64,000 bases of DNA from assembly GCA_029961685.1 (NCBI GenBank), contig JARWKL010000010.1, forward strand, positions 4,340,001-4,404,000, written 5' to 3'. Position 1 is the stretch's first letter. Each line of letters opens with the position of its first letter. This DNA comes from Aristolochia californica (taxonomy: Eukaryota; Streptophyta; Magnoliopsida; Piperales; Aristolochiaceae). The position numbers were made by a program, and so were the translations under genes. Positions 11,379-24,300 of the stretch are shown piece by piece. Under the pieces are notes generated by a model. That model made no database searches and was not told where the DNA came from. It saw nothing but the letters and a program-made list of their open reading frames with translations.

Positions 11379-11452
11379 GACAATGTATCTAGGTAGAGTT
11401 TTTTAATCCATATGAGACAATGTATCTAGGTAGAGTTTTTTAATCCATATGA
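11379..11452. repeat. 37-bp perfect tandem duplication
   Basis: The unit starting GACAATGTATCTAGGTAGAG occurs twice back to back (11379-11415 and 11416-11452) without change, so the duplication is recent. No gene is nearby. Confidence 0.9.
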
Positions 11453-13067
11453 TAGTCTAACTGTATGTGCTTGCAATGAACTAGAAAAAAGGAAAGTTGT
11501 CTTCCTTAGTCCACAATGAACTTGAATTGAAGTGAAAATTTGAATTGAAGTGAAATGAATTGATTCAACTTCAACTCATTTTTGGGTGTTAGTGTAGACG
11601 AGTTCAAGTGGCTGAAAAACAAATTCTAGTGTTAGTGCCCCCAAATGAAAAGTATAATATAAAGAAGAGAATGAGTAACCTTTTATAATAGACTAAATAA
11701 AACATATACCTAAACATATAATTAACCAAAATAAACGAGGTTACTAAACTTATAAGTGATTTAACGTGTAGTCCACAATATATTAATATCCTAATTAATG
11801 AAAATTTATATTATATTACTTAATTATTATATTTTATTATAAATTAAAACAATAATTACGTGTGACTAGAATAAATTATAAAAAATTAATTAAAAAAATA
11901 AAAAATAAAATAAGAGAATATAATAAATAAACCTAATGGTTTAATTAATTATAGAAATTGGATAATTTAACCAATTAATGATTACAGTTTATTATAAATT
12001 AATATATTAATTACGTGTGACTATAATAAATTATTTAAAATAAATAAAAAAGTTTAAAATAACATAAGTGAATATAATAAAATAAATAAATTATTTTTTA
12101 ATAACATAAGATATAGTTTAAAATTAAAACTCACTATTTTAATAAAAATAAAAAATACATAATAAATAAATAAATATATTAATTTATCAATAACATAATA
12201 TATATTTTAAATATTATTAATTAATAATATATTCACACAAAATGAAAAACTAATGGTTAAATTATATGGATAATTAAACCAATTAATTATTTTACGTATT
12301 AATAATTAATAAAATATTAACACAAAATGTAAAACCATTTATTTAATTAATTATAACAATTGGATAGTTAAACCAATTAATTATTACAGTTTATTATAAA
12401 TTAATATACTAATTACATGTGACTAGAATAAATTGTAAACACGTGAAAAAAGTATAAAATAACAAAAACGAATATAATTAACGTAAATTATTTTTAACAA
12501 TGAGTTCGTGCATTTAACATTATCAACTTACTAGTTTAGTACATACGAACAACAACATACATGTTCAAATGTAATAAAGTATAACCAGTAATAATCACTT
12601 CACATGCTAGTTGTTATGGTATCTCGAAATTGTGCAACTCTTGTGGATTCTAATGCACGACGCCTCTTGCATTCCTATTTTTGTCTTCCATGGATACCTA
12701 CAAATAAAATCACCACAACCACAATGATGACTACAACAATAATTCTTGTTTCTTCCTAAATGTCATAAACACAAAAACATACCCTTATCTTCAATCATAA
12801 CCTATTTTCAATCACACCTATATAAAACCATCTCCAATCACACACCCACAATATTCATCCACACTATAAGAACACAACAATCATGAAAACCCAAATCTTA
12901 ACCATAATAACATTCATAATCTATCAATGATATGTCTTATAAAGTCATAATTAAAAAAACATAATTAAACTTCAAAACAATCGTCCCAAAATACATAGTG
13001 TACTTAAAACTATTGACTACATTTCACCAGCATAGTATTTAAGCCAATTAAGTCGCTCACCACAATC

Positions 13068-13480
13068 TCCTCACCACATGACAAGAGCAATTCATAGCTC
13101 TTCAAACATATTCAACAACATTGTAAAACATTTCAAAATTAATAATTTCACTACAGATGACTAGAACAATGCAAAAACAAACTCATAACTCCAAATTCAT
13201 CGAATACCAATGGTAGAGCCCCATATGACTTCGCAGTTACTACGAACCATACATCGTTAGTGATGGGGGTCGGGTTTCGTTGGCTAATGGGCGCCTGTGT
13301 AGGCAACTCAGCCTTGTTTGAACTGGACCATGTGGTGGAAACCCTAAACTCCAAAATCTCTTCACCACATGACAAGAGCATTCTATAGCACTTCAAACGT
13401 ATTCAAGAACATTGTAAAACATTTCAAAATTAATCAAACTAATTTTACTGCAGATGACTAGAACAATGCAAAAACAAACC
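13068..13480. repeat. Direct duplication of a ~110-bp segment
   Basis: The segment with CACCACATGACAAGAGCA, ACATTGTAAAACATTTCAAA and GATGACTAGAACAATGC occurs at about 13072-13178 and again at 13364-13480, with a few differences. It lies inside the TIR element. The DNA between them holds an unrecognised minus-strand ORF (13151-13396). Confidence 0.85.
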
Positions 13481-13640
13481 CTAAACCCTAAACAAATTAA
13501 AATATACCCTAAACACTAAACCCTAAAACCCTAATCGAATTCAAATATACCCTAAACCCTAACCTAAACCCTAGTCCTTAAAACCCCTAGCCCCAAACCC
13601 TAAACACTAGTCCAAAAAATCCTAAAATTCCCAAACCCTA
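13480..13640. repeat. Degenerate telomere-like repeats (CCCTAAA)n
   Basis: At least eight CCCTAAA or close variants are scattered here, mixed with AATATACCCTAAAC units. This is the plant telomere heptamer but dispersed and degenerate, so it is interstitial and not a chromosome end. It may equally be an array of telobox-like motifs inside the transposon. Confidence 0.7.
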
Positions 13641-14334
13641 GATAGAAATTAAAATTAAATCAAATAGAACACAAAATTAGTTAAAAAAAAACTAGGGTTT
13701 CGGCTTACCTTCTGAAAATTGGAGAAAACCACAGCCGAATGGGAAAATCTAAGCCCAATTGAAGAAATCGACACTTAACTGTAAAAAATTGAAGGATATC
13801 GCAACCGGAATAGGTAAAATCGAAGGAAATCGGGGGAGGAGGTAAGGGAAGAGCGATAACGAGAAGGGAGAGGGATGCTAAGAGTGAGAAGAGAGGGAGG
13901 CCGAGAGGGAAAAGAGAGAGGGAGACAAGAGAGGGAGAAGGAAGAGTGAGGCCGAGAGAGAAACAGAGTGGAGATGCGTAGAAGAGAAGAAGAAGATGGG
14001 GAAAAAAAATTGAGTGATGACGAGAGAAAGCAGAGAGAGCGAAGACGAGAGGAAGCAGATGGGCCAAAAAAATCGTCGGGAGACAAAGGCTGAGGGAGAA
14101 GGAGAGGAGAAGAGAGCGAATGAGGAGAATTTTTTTTGTTTCGGGGCGGGGGGGGAATCGTTGTCGTCGCTCATGGAAGCGGGAAACAACTTTTCCCCCG
14201 TTTTTGCCTGACTGAATGAAGTGGTGTAATCTCACTTCAATTGATGTCATTCTACACTAACGCCATAAGTGGGATGAACTAGGTAATACGGGGAAAATTC
14301 ATTCCACTTCATTGTGGATTAACCCCCCCTTATT

Positions 14335-14806
14335 GTCATCATTGTCTCTTCATCCCTTCGATTTTCCTTTTTGGCTCTAGAAACATGTTTACAATTTTTT
14401 CTTCCCTAGTATTTTTGACCTATGAAGACTCGAAAGTAATTCCTTTTAGTCGGTCTCCCTAAACGCTCCATAATACTACTAATGTGCTTGAAACTTTAAC
14501 TCTTTTTTTTTTCTTATATTTTTATAATCTTTATATTAATAACAAGGAAGGCTTGAAAATGGTTCTAAATCTTTAATACATTAAAAAATATTTCTTGATA
14601 GCAACACATAAATCTTCATATGCTTCACACATAATTTTTGTTGCATGTGAAAAGGCACACTAACTATCATTATTTGTGTGGCAACGTTTAGTAGGAATTG
14701 AGTTGTAGTCAATCAAAATCCAGTTATTACTAGCTGCAATTCAAGGTGCTACTACCGTGTTTCATTTTTTGCAACTTCACATATGGAGTGTGTAATATGT
14801 GAGAGG
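14335..14806. other. Intergenic upstream of LTN1, no gene
   Basis: About 470 bp of T-rich DNA between the TIR element and the duplicated LTN1 upstream region. No ORF or element was recognised. Confidence 0.5.
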
Positions 14807-15160
14807 GCCCTAACTGTAGTAGGAGCATTGGACTTCTGGGACTTCTGGGACTTCTTGTAGATTGGCAAATGCCAAAAAATGGTTGCAAAATACCCGATTA
14901 CCCCATAAAAAGGTTGGAAAAGGGCCTCTGGGTTTTGGCGTATGGAAGTCGAAACACCGTAGTTGAGAGGAATTTAATTTAGCCCTTACTGTAGTTGGCG
15001 CGTTGGACTTCTGGTTGATTGGCAAATGCCAAGCCGCCAAAAACTCGATTACCAAAAAGTGGTCGCAAAATACCCGATTACCCAATAAAAAGATCGCGAA
15101 AAGGGCCTCCGGGTTTTTGCGTTTGGAAGTCGAAACACCTTAGCATAGGAATTTAATTTA
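14807..15160 (+). repeat. Tandem duplication upstream of LTN1 (2 x ~175 bp)
   Basis: Unit 1 (14807-14981) and unit 2 (14982-15160) both start GCCC(T/A)..ACTGTAGT, share GATTGGCAAATGCCAA, GCAAAATACCCGATTACCC and GGAAGTCGAAACACC, and end AATTTAATTTA. They differ at several sites, so the duplication is not very recent. It ends about 155 bp before the LTN1 start codon, probably within the promoter or 5' UTR. Unit 1 also has three copies of GGGACTTCT near 14831-14857. Confidence 0.85.
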
Positions 15161-15317
15161 TTTTTCTGGCATTTATATCCTTGGAGCGAAGAATTCCCGT
15201 TTCCCTTCTCCAGCGAGTACTGAATCCTATTTTGTGTGTCGGAAAAGTTTAATTACTGATGCGGGTTGAGCTGTAATTGTTAGGATCAAATTTTTGTGTT
15301 CTCTTTCTCTGCGGATG

Positions 15318-15370
15318 ATGGGGAGGCAGAAAGGAGAGACGGGAAAAAAAGGCCGTCCTTCCAGTAGCAG
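15318..15370 (+). CDS. LTN1: LTN1 exon 1
   Basis: Codes residues 1-17 plus two bases of codon 18: a basic leader [17 protein letters not shown] as in other plant listerins. The donor GT is at 15371, phase 2. It is too short to stand out as an ORF and was found by joining to exon 2. Intron 1 is 118 bp. Confidence 0.9.
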
Positions 15371-18300
15371 GTTTTTTTTTTTTTTCTTCTGGTTTATTGG
15401 TTCTGAGAAGTTGAATGATGAATGATTTTAACTTCAAATTCTCATGGGCCGTGAAAAATTAATACTGTGGCAAATTTGTGTTTTGCAGTCTGGCTGCATC
15501 CCTGTTGCCTTCTGGGGCTAGTACTATTGGGTTTGGTGGCTATGTTGGAAGCTCACGACTTCTGCCGGGGGAAGACTCTGTTGCTGTTTCGGTAGTTGCT
15601 TTATCTTGTCATCTTTATATCTGTAATGTTTTCTTCTTCCTTTTAATTGTCCTAACCGATTAGTAAAGCTTATATCCAGCTATTTAGTTTTAGTGCTCAG
15701 TATGAACGATTGGAGAAACATGAGAAATGATCAAGTTAGAACAAAAAAAGAAAAAAACAGAACGTCTATGACCCTTAGCTCAATGCTTAACACTGGGTGA
15801 TGCTCCCGACTTAGGAGTATGCATGCGTCTGTTTAATTTATGTTGACATCTTCACATCTCAAACTGAATGTTATTGTTTCTTAAACTAGTCACTCTAATT
15901 TGTTCTTGTATATAGGGTGTTGATGGTGATATGGCACAACACTTAAAAAGGCTTGGCCGAAAAGATCCTACAACAAAGGTAATATGGTGGTTTCATATTA
16001 TCAAGTTCAAATTGGTATTTTTTTGGTCATGTATGTAATTGTTCTGATGACATAATTTTTGTTGTATGATGTGTATTTTGGGCACTATATTCCTCGAAAG
16101 AGAATGTTAAGGCATGAAATACTAGTATGTGCTATGGATTTGCGTCTAGACTTGTTGAACTATATCATGTTATCTTAAGTTACCATTAAAGATTCCTATC
16201 TTGGCCATGAATTACTTTGCTTCGTTATTTGCACTATCTGATTACTCATGATACTTTTCAGCTCAAAGACTTTTCTCTCTACCCACACTTTGAGTTAATC
16301 CAAATGGCCTTGAGTACTGTTAGTGATCTCTGTTGAAAATTATTCTCATGATTTTATATTTTTTGCACTTTATACTCCTTGTCGTTCTTTACAGGTCAAG
16401 GCTTTGATGTCTCTATCTGCACTATTCAAGGAAAAATCTGGAGAAGAAGTTGCTCTGGTTATTCCACAATGGGTAAGTTCTGCCCCACATTGGGCAAAGT
16501 TTATCAAATGGAAAATTTTCATCATAATTATCAGTGAATCCCCTATTCTCTTGCATGAAGCTAAATTGGTGGTTGCAGCAAGTCCAATTCACATGCTTCA
16601 CACTCACAAGACAGTGTTTAACATGAAACAGTTAATATTAGTCTAAACTTTCATTACATCTGACATGGGTAGTTAGAAGTGTTTTAGGGAAAAGGCTTGA
16701 ATGTTGATGAAAGTAAAATTGTATAAGATGATCCACTGAAACAACCATCTATCTCATAATATGCATTTTTGTAATTTTCCCTTTCTTCTCTCCTTTTGTT
16801 CTTTTGCTCCCTTGTGGCATTTTGTACTTTTATGTCCTGAATGAAATCTACTTTCTCATACATATTCCCCTTTCCCTCCACCTCACAAAGAACAGGAAAA
16901 AAAGAAAATCAATTGAATCTTTGAATTGCTCAATCTCGTTGTTATGGATAATGCTTCATTCAAAAATACATAGTGCTTCATTCTTTCTTTCTCATTTTTT
17001 AATTTAAATTCTCATCATTATGAACAAATAAACCACTGCTTCATCAAGTTGCATGTGAGTGATTTTTCAAAAAAAGAAAGAAAAGTTACATGTGAGTGGC
17101 AAGAAATAGTTAGTTGGAAAAGGTGAAATTCTTAAAAAAGGGATATAGAATAAGCAGGATTCTTACATTTTTGGAACATTTTCAAGATTGAATAGTACAA
17201 CAATGGAAAAGTGAGAAAAATAAATGTCAAATAAGAGAATGTTGATGCTTCTCTTTCATATGGGACGAATTGATAAGGGGCGAACCCAACAGCCCATTGA
17301 CAAACAAAGGAGAGAAGGGGCGAAAAGAGCGAAGAGGTTTTTTTTTTTTTTTTGAGGAGAGGTGTTATTTCATGTGCTAAAAAAGATCAGCATCATTTAA
17401 AAAAAAAAAAAAAAAGATAAAAAAACAGAAATCAGACAACGTGTGAAAATAAGGTTGCTTCAGGAAGGAGTTGAAGGTCAGTCTTGTATTAATAGAGGCA
17501 ACTAGTTATTCCTGAATGTGGATCATGGGCCCAATAGAGAACAAAGCTTATGGAGTCTTGAATTTCAATGTAGAAATGATCAAATCTGAGCATTTGAATC
17601 TTTGGCTCAGTGGCACGTAGCTGAATTTTTATCTTTAGGTCTTTAGTTCAAGTCTTAAGGTGTCTAGGATGTGTATATGCCAATATCAAACAAAAAAGGA
17701 GTAAGTCTCCGAGTGGGATAGTATTCCAAAAAAGAAGGAAAAAGATTTCCAAGGGGGTTCAATAGCATTCTCACACAAATTACTCACAAATTTAGAATCG
17801 CTTTCTAACTCAAGAGGCCCAATGAAATGGTCTATTTGAGTAACCTTCCAACAGAATTTCTGCGCAGCCCCATGTTATAGAACAAAAACATTGCATCATG
17901 ATCTCTTATAGTGCCTCCTGCACCATTTGGTGTGGGGTCACCACAAAGACTCTTGTTAAATTTTTTCTTTTTTTTGAATGAGATGATTAATTAATCACGA
18001 AACAGAATACAAACTAAAGGAGGCCCCCCCTTATAACAAGTGATTGCAAGGAGACTCCTTGTTTAGCCAAAGAATCAACAACAACATTTGCTGAACTAGG
18101 TATATGAGACCAAGTACTATTTTGTTGGAAATAGTGCTGAGTTATATTAAAATGCTCAAAAGAGCAAGATTACAAGGAGGGGGAACTGTCCCAAACAATG
18201 AGAGATTTTTGGGATGTTCCAAATTTAGCTAACCTATCAGCCAAGGAATTGGCTGATCTAGGAATATGATTCCATGTACAAGTAATTGATGTTACAATAT

Positions 18301-21300
18301 CTGCAATAGAGGAAATAATTGGCCAATGCCGCCAAGGGGGGGATGCCGAATTGGAGCACCAATTGATGACAACTTTGGAGTCCCCCTCAATCAGCAACTT
18401 CCCGTGAAGTCAGTCCTTGAAAATCTTCAATCCAAGATGTAGGGTAGTCACCTCAACAGTGTTGGAATCAGGAATACCAACTGGCCCTGCATAGGAAAGA
18501 ACAATCTCGCCTCTATGATTCCTGAAGACTCCCCTCCCGTGCTCACCAGTCCGGGGCAACCCATAGCACTCCCGTCAAAGTTCAACTTTATGCAATCACT
18601 AGGGGGAGGCTCCCACTTTGCCATGGCCGGAATCTTCTTAGGGCCTGCCATATGGGTCAGAAGACACCAATTCCATTGAAGGGAAACACCAACCTAGGGG
18701 GCAAATTCCTTCCTGATGTGGAGCTAGCTAGAGATCATACCCACGGTGCAAGAGATCGTACTATCCAGGTTGCTGAATTTGGAATTGAATCTCCCATTAT
18801 TGTGCTCGAGCCAAAGACACCATGGGATGTGAGCAAGGCATGCAGAGAGAAGAAGCTTGCCAATTCTAGGCAAACGAGTCCCTGAATAGATCCTGATGAA
18901 GGCCCACTTGAATGCCAATTTTCTGGAAGATTGCCATCCAAACTTTCCAAGAGAAGCCACAGTGCAGGAGAACATGCTGGACTGACTCTTCACAGGCGTC
19001 ACAAAGAGGGCATGTACTATCAGGAGCGGTAAAGCATCTTTTGTGGAGGTTGTCTGTAGTGAGGATTTACTCCCTGATGACTATCCATGTGAAGAATTTT
19101 ATCTTGCTAGGCGTTGAGTCTCCAAGCGAGATTCGCCTTGTGCTCAGGCAGATTGGGGTCGTCCTCCCTGATGTGAGAATAGGCTGAGGCTACTGTAAAG
19201 ATACCATTGATGCTAGGTTTCCAAATCAATTTATCTTGCACTCGATCCCGAATGGTGGGACTACTAAGACTGGATAGAAGCGAGCAGAAGGCTATAGCTT
19301 CATCATCATTCATGCCCCGACGGAAGAGAAGACTCCAAGATTGATTACTCCATGATTTCGTCAGTGAGCACGATAAATCCTGGAAAGCCCCGAGTACTCC
19401 TCAGAAAGGGGTTGGGAACTGCACCATTCATCGGCCTAGAAGAGAAGAGTCCTCCCATTTCTAGGGTAGAAGGAGATCGCGGCCTTGAAGGTTGGAAGCA
19501 GCTTGTAAACGAATTTCCAAATCGGGGATAGGCGGTGGCGAGCGCTGCCCTCTCTCCACCAATGGCCTGGGATCTAAAGATAGTATCTCACCATATTTCT
19601 TCACAAATTTCTATGATTGGCCTTGAGATTCTAAGTCCACTTAAGAAGGAAGGTATTGTTCATGTCTTTTGTAGGTCGGATACCCAGACCACCCCTAGCC
19701 CGAGGCTGACAAATCTCTTTCCAATTGACCAAGTGATATCTGAATGTGTCTTTTGAATCTCTCCATAGGAAGCGACGACGAATAACATCAATCTCTGGAC
19801 ACACAAAATGTCGGACATTGAATAAAAGACAAGAGGTATTTGGGCAGCTCATCCAAGCAAGACTTTAACAAAGTGAGTCGACCCGCTGTGGATAGGAGCT
19901 TGCCCCGCCAAGTGGCAAGTCTCTTCTCAAACTTCTCAATAAGTGGGGACCAAAGTGCAGTCGTGGGCCAAGAATAAAAAAGAGGAAGACCCAAGTATGT
20001 AGATGGCGTGTTCTCCAAGAGTGCACCCTAAGAAATCAGCCATATCTCTAAGCACTGCACCATCAATTTTGTATCCCAGAAGAGTGGTTTTCCTCCAGTT
20101 TATATTCTGACCTGAAGCCAATTCAAATTGACTAAGAACAAACCTCAGTTTCTTGATATGATCCATGGTGCCCACACCGAAGCAAATGGTGTCTTCTGCA
20201 AACTAAAGAATCGGAATATCAAATGCCTTAGCATCTGCCGTGGGGAGGAGCCACCCTAAACCCTTGGCAGAATAAATCAAGGAGGAAACATATTCCACCA
20301 CTATGTTGAAAAGTAAAGGGAACAGGGGATCCCATGACGGATGCCCTGAGTTCCTTTAAAATAGCCACACACTGTTCCATTCAGAAGCACCAAATAATAG
20401 GCAGAGGAGATGCAACTTTGAATCCAGTTGCTCCATTTGACACCGAATCCCATTCTTTCCAGAAGAATATCTAAAAGTTTCCAATTAACTCTATCAAATG
20501 CCTTCTCAACATCTAGCTTGAGAACAAACCTGGGAAGCTTCAAAGTCTTGAAGTGATGAAGAAGCTCATGACTAGCCATAGCTGAATCTAGAATGTTCCT
20601 CCCTTTAATGAAAGCACTTTGTCCTTGGTGGATGGCAACTGGAAGTACCGCTTGGAGACAATTGGCAAGGAGACGAGCAATCACCTTATAAGTGCTGGTG
20701 GTGAGGCTAATAGGCCGAAAGTTCGAAGGAAGCTTCGCCTCATCTTTTTTGGGAATAAGGACGATGAATGAAGCCCCTATACTCTTGTAAGCTATGCCAT
20801 AGAATGCGTGCACCGTATGGGCTATGTCTTCACCAATGAAGGGCCAATAGTGATGGTTAAATTCTCTATTGAAGCACGGTCCAGAGGGAGCCTCATAGCT
20901 ACTTTCTCAATTTCTTGGCTGGAGAAAGGGAGTTCAATGAGATTGGCGGCTGCAATAGGGTTAGCCATAAGATTGACCCTTTGAAAGAAGGGTCGAACTG
21001 GTTGGCATTATGTGTCAAGATCTACATAAAAGCTCACCAAATTGTTAGAAATAAGGGATTTGTCTGAGGTAACTTGACCATTGACACAGAGTGATGTAAT
21101 ATGGTTGGCTCTTCTCTTGGCAGTGGCAACGACATGAAAAAATTTAGTGTTTGCATCTCCTTCTGAAAGCCACTTGAACCGGGTCCTCTGCTTCCAATGC
21201 ACAAGATCGCAATGAGTGAAGGCTTGCAATTGCCCCTAGAGAGCATAGCGCTGAGCCGATTCAGCAGAGATCAGGCTTCTTGACTCCTCATCGGTGTCAA

Positions 21301-24300
21301 TGGTAGCCACCAGAGCGAGGGCGGAGGCTTTCTCCGCCGAACGGGTGGACTAGTGCTCTAGTGCCCAAGAGCATAAAAGCAGTTTGAGCAGCTTGAGTTT
21401 CACCGGGAGGGAGCACCCACTCGGGCCGATAGCAACAATCCTCTTCCAAAAGGATTGGATCGAATAATCAAAGGTGGTGTCATTAATCCAAGCATTGTTG
21501 AATCGGATATGGTAGGGGGCCCCAACTGTCGAAGTGAGTACCCACCATGATCGATCAATAATCCGAAACTCCACGAAAGAGGTGTCTCTCGCTACGTCTA
21601 GTAGGCCCATAGACCCCCACAAGACACCAAATGTTTCCCGAGCACTTGTCTCGCAACTTAAAACCAAGAGAGTAGCTTCCTTGAAAGCTATCAATCACCT
21701 CAATGGTGCCAATGTCCTAGATAAGAAGAATGCTTACCGCCGAACCAACAACATCCACAGTGATCCAACCGGGCTCCTTCAAAGGCCAAATATCACAAAC
21801 AAACCCGAGGGGGAGAAAAGCCACCTTAGTTTCTTGAAGAACAACAATGCTTGATTTAGTAGAGGCAATGAGGCTTCAAATAGACGCACAATGCCGCGAC
21901 AAGCCAATTCCGCGAACATTCCACGAGAGCACAATTATTGATCATTTATTTATTTCTTCGATTTTTCAAAGAGGTGCCTCAATGAAACGCTGGAATCTTT
22001 CACCTAGTTCCGGGAAAACAAATAGGCCCGTTTCTAGATCCCAAGGGAAGCGGGTTTGAGCATTGGGTTCCCCTTGAAGCAGTTTCTGAGGTTGACCTCT
22101 ATTCTGTCGCTGGTACGTGGCTATGGGGGGTGGTTTTGGCAGCGACCTTGAGGGGCTTGCTCGCTTGTCCTGATTCAGCGTTAGAATGGTATTTTAAGGT
22201 GGTGGGGTGTCAACATCGGGAGGGGGGGGGGGGGGAGGGAGGGGTGAATTTAAAGGAAGGTAGGGCGTATCCAAGGGACACGCGACAACCTCCAAATGTG
22301 GGCATGGTGAGGATGTGGCTTTTTTCTGATGTAAATACGGGGTGAGTGTTAGTAGGTGGTAGCTGGGGGTTGACAAGAATCTGATCAGAGGGGTTAATTT
22401 CTGGGGGAGGTTGTAGGTGGTGAGGGTTTTTTTGCTGCACGTAGGCGGGTAATAAGAGGGGTGAACATGGCGGGTAGGGGCACAAGAGTGCCTGGGGGCC
22501 TGTGAGGGCAGCAGCACGGCTCGTGTGAGGGCTGCAAGGGGAAGAGCGGAGTCAGAACGTGCAGCTCTCAAAGCCAGGCCATTTGGGGGGGCGCCCGTCT
22601 CTAGATGGCTCCTTGACAGCAGGATACTCCGCATGTCGGAAATCTGCCATAGCACTAATGTCAATTTGGACCCAGAACCGAGCGTTGTCTACCATGATGT
22701 ATCTGAAATGCAGCCCTTCACAGGGTCGGAGTGGGTTGATGAGAATGTGGGCTTCATCGAGTTGATGCCAATGCTCAGTGAGTGGGTCCAAAGCAATGAT
22801 GGACCCAAACTTGTCATTGATGCTTGAGAAGACCAAAGGTTGCCATAACTCCACTGGCAAGCCAGTTATAGTCAGCTAATCATTTAGCTGATGCTCAGGT
22901 TAAATTAGGTGTTTCACTCCAACACCTTGTTGTGGAGGAAGACCCTGTTTAACAAGGTATTGTAATTTTTCCCTTCATTTTTAATAGCTTATACATCTTC
23001 ATTCAAAAAAAAAAAAAAAGCTAGTTATAGTCGTCCATTGCCCGAACTGGCTGGATGGTGTCAAGGGAAGCCATTCCGTGATTCCCATGATGCCTGAAGG
23101 GGTGTGTGGTGCGAGGGCCACCATTCTCCAGCTGAGTGCAAAAGTGTAAGAGCCAGGTTTGGGAGGTGAGGAAGGAAATTCTGGGGGTATATGTAACATT
23201 CATTTCGGCCTTCAGTTTTTGGAGGATACTGAATTTGTTAGTTTCAGAGGTGGTATGAATGTTGATTGATTGTGCCAGTGCAAGACGCCCGTCATGAAGA
23301 AGATTTGTGGGTAGGCAGATGGTTTTTGGGAGCTAGGAGAGGGGGGGGGGGGGGGGGGGGGGGTTGGGGGGAGTGGGCGCTGGCTCAAAAAAGCTTACGG
23401 AATGTGGTCACAGAGAAGGTGAAGGCCGAGCTAGACCTTCCCGACCTTGCTTCCGTGCAGCGTAGAAACTGCTAGACGAAGGCAGAAATGGCCACGCTGG
23501 ATACGCTGATGAAAGACAGCTTTGGTCCGCTTGCTGAGCTGATTTGAATGATTGGACCCGAGCTACGTTTCATCCTCTCGACTGTAACTCGATTTTTTCC
23601 GTAAGAGAAGCGGAAAAGGTGCTGCTGTCGTCGTCGCCAGGAGACAACGGTCCATTCCGCATCGTTGGGTTCCTTCGGATGCTCGTCGGCATCATTTCCA
23701 AAATTTTCTAGTCTCTGGCAGTTGCTGGAAGGGACGACCTTCCTGTGACTAGGAGCGCCGGTGGCCGTCGTAGGAGTTTACGACGGAGGGGCTGCCGGTG
23801 ATGTGGCGGCCGACAAGTGGGGGCAGGGTGGGGCCGGTGGCAGGAGAGGCCACCCCTTCTCGCTTGGTCACGCTCGGACTCTCGTGCATGGGTGCGCTCT
23901 CATACATTTAAAAAATCTAAAATCCAGTAATCCTTGAGACCGAGTGCTATTAAAATAAGAAACAATTATAATGATTTGATGGAAAATTGTCCAATGACGC
24001 TAAGGTGGATCAGCAGCCTTTGAACACTTGCCAATGACAATCTTGGAATCTCTTTCAATAACAAAAGGAACATTGAAATGATCAAGAAAAAATGAGAAGC
24101 CCTTGAAGAAGAGCAAACAACTCAGTTGAAGTAGAATCTGAAATTCCCATAGGTCATGAATAAATAACAAGACGAGCTCTAGAAAAATCACGATATCTCC
24201 CACCTTGGCGGCATTTATTGAGCTCCCTTTCTCGGATTTGGAGGTGGAAGATGCGGTCTTGGGTCTTCCTCGAGATAAAGCCTTGGGGCCTAATGGGTAT

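Larger units (their letters stand above)
11516..14329 (-). mobile_element. PIF/Harbinger-like TIR element, inverted relative of 2061-6078
   Basis: The right end (14300-14329, ATTCCACTTCATTGTGG then ATTAACC and more C) is the homologue of the left end of the 2061-6078 element. The left end (from TTAGTCCACAATGAA at 11516) is the homologue of its right end but has lost the terminal G run. Shared parts are the AT-rich subterminal repeats (11850-12480) and the CT-rich leader with splice donor (13700-14150, minus strand). The core (12500-13650) differs: it has a direct duplication and telomere-like repeats, and no transposase was recognised. The left terminus is eroded, so no target duplication could be confirmed. 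Confidence 0.65.
18122..23934 (-). mobile_element. Full-length L1 LINE with RNase H domain, inside another LINE
   Basis: A 17-bp target duplication flanks it (TGAGACCAAGTACTATT at 18105-18121, TGAGACCGAGTGCTATT at 23935-23951, two differences). At 5.8 kb it is close to full length for a plant L1. Reading leftwards: ORF1 with a proline-rich stretch (22200-23200), endonuclease start (near 21940, WNVRGIG), endonuclease (21350-21900), reverse transcriptase (20301-20813, [33 protein letters not shown]), the motif FAEDT near 20200, zinc-finger-like region (18900-19310), and RNase H (18170-18651, [20 protein letters not shown]). Stops and frameshifts break ORF2, so it is dead. The 3' UTR matches the copies at 35818-36374 and 36851-37288. 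Confidence 0.87.

Noticed and set aside
15478..15663. ORF starting [10 protein letters not shown] as an LTN1 start
   Set aside because: This ATG lies in intron 1 just before the acceptor. Exon 1 at 15318-15370 supplies the conserved N-terminus, and the frame runs past the donor at 15592.
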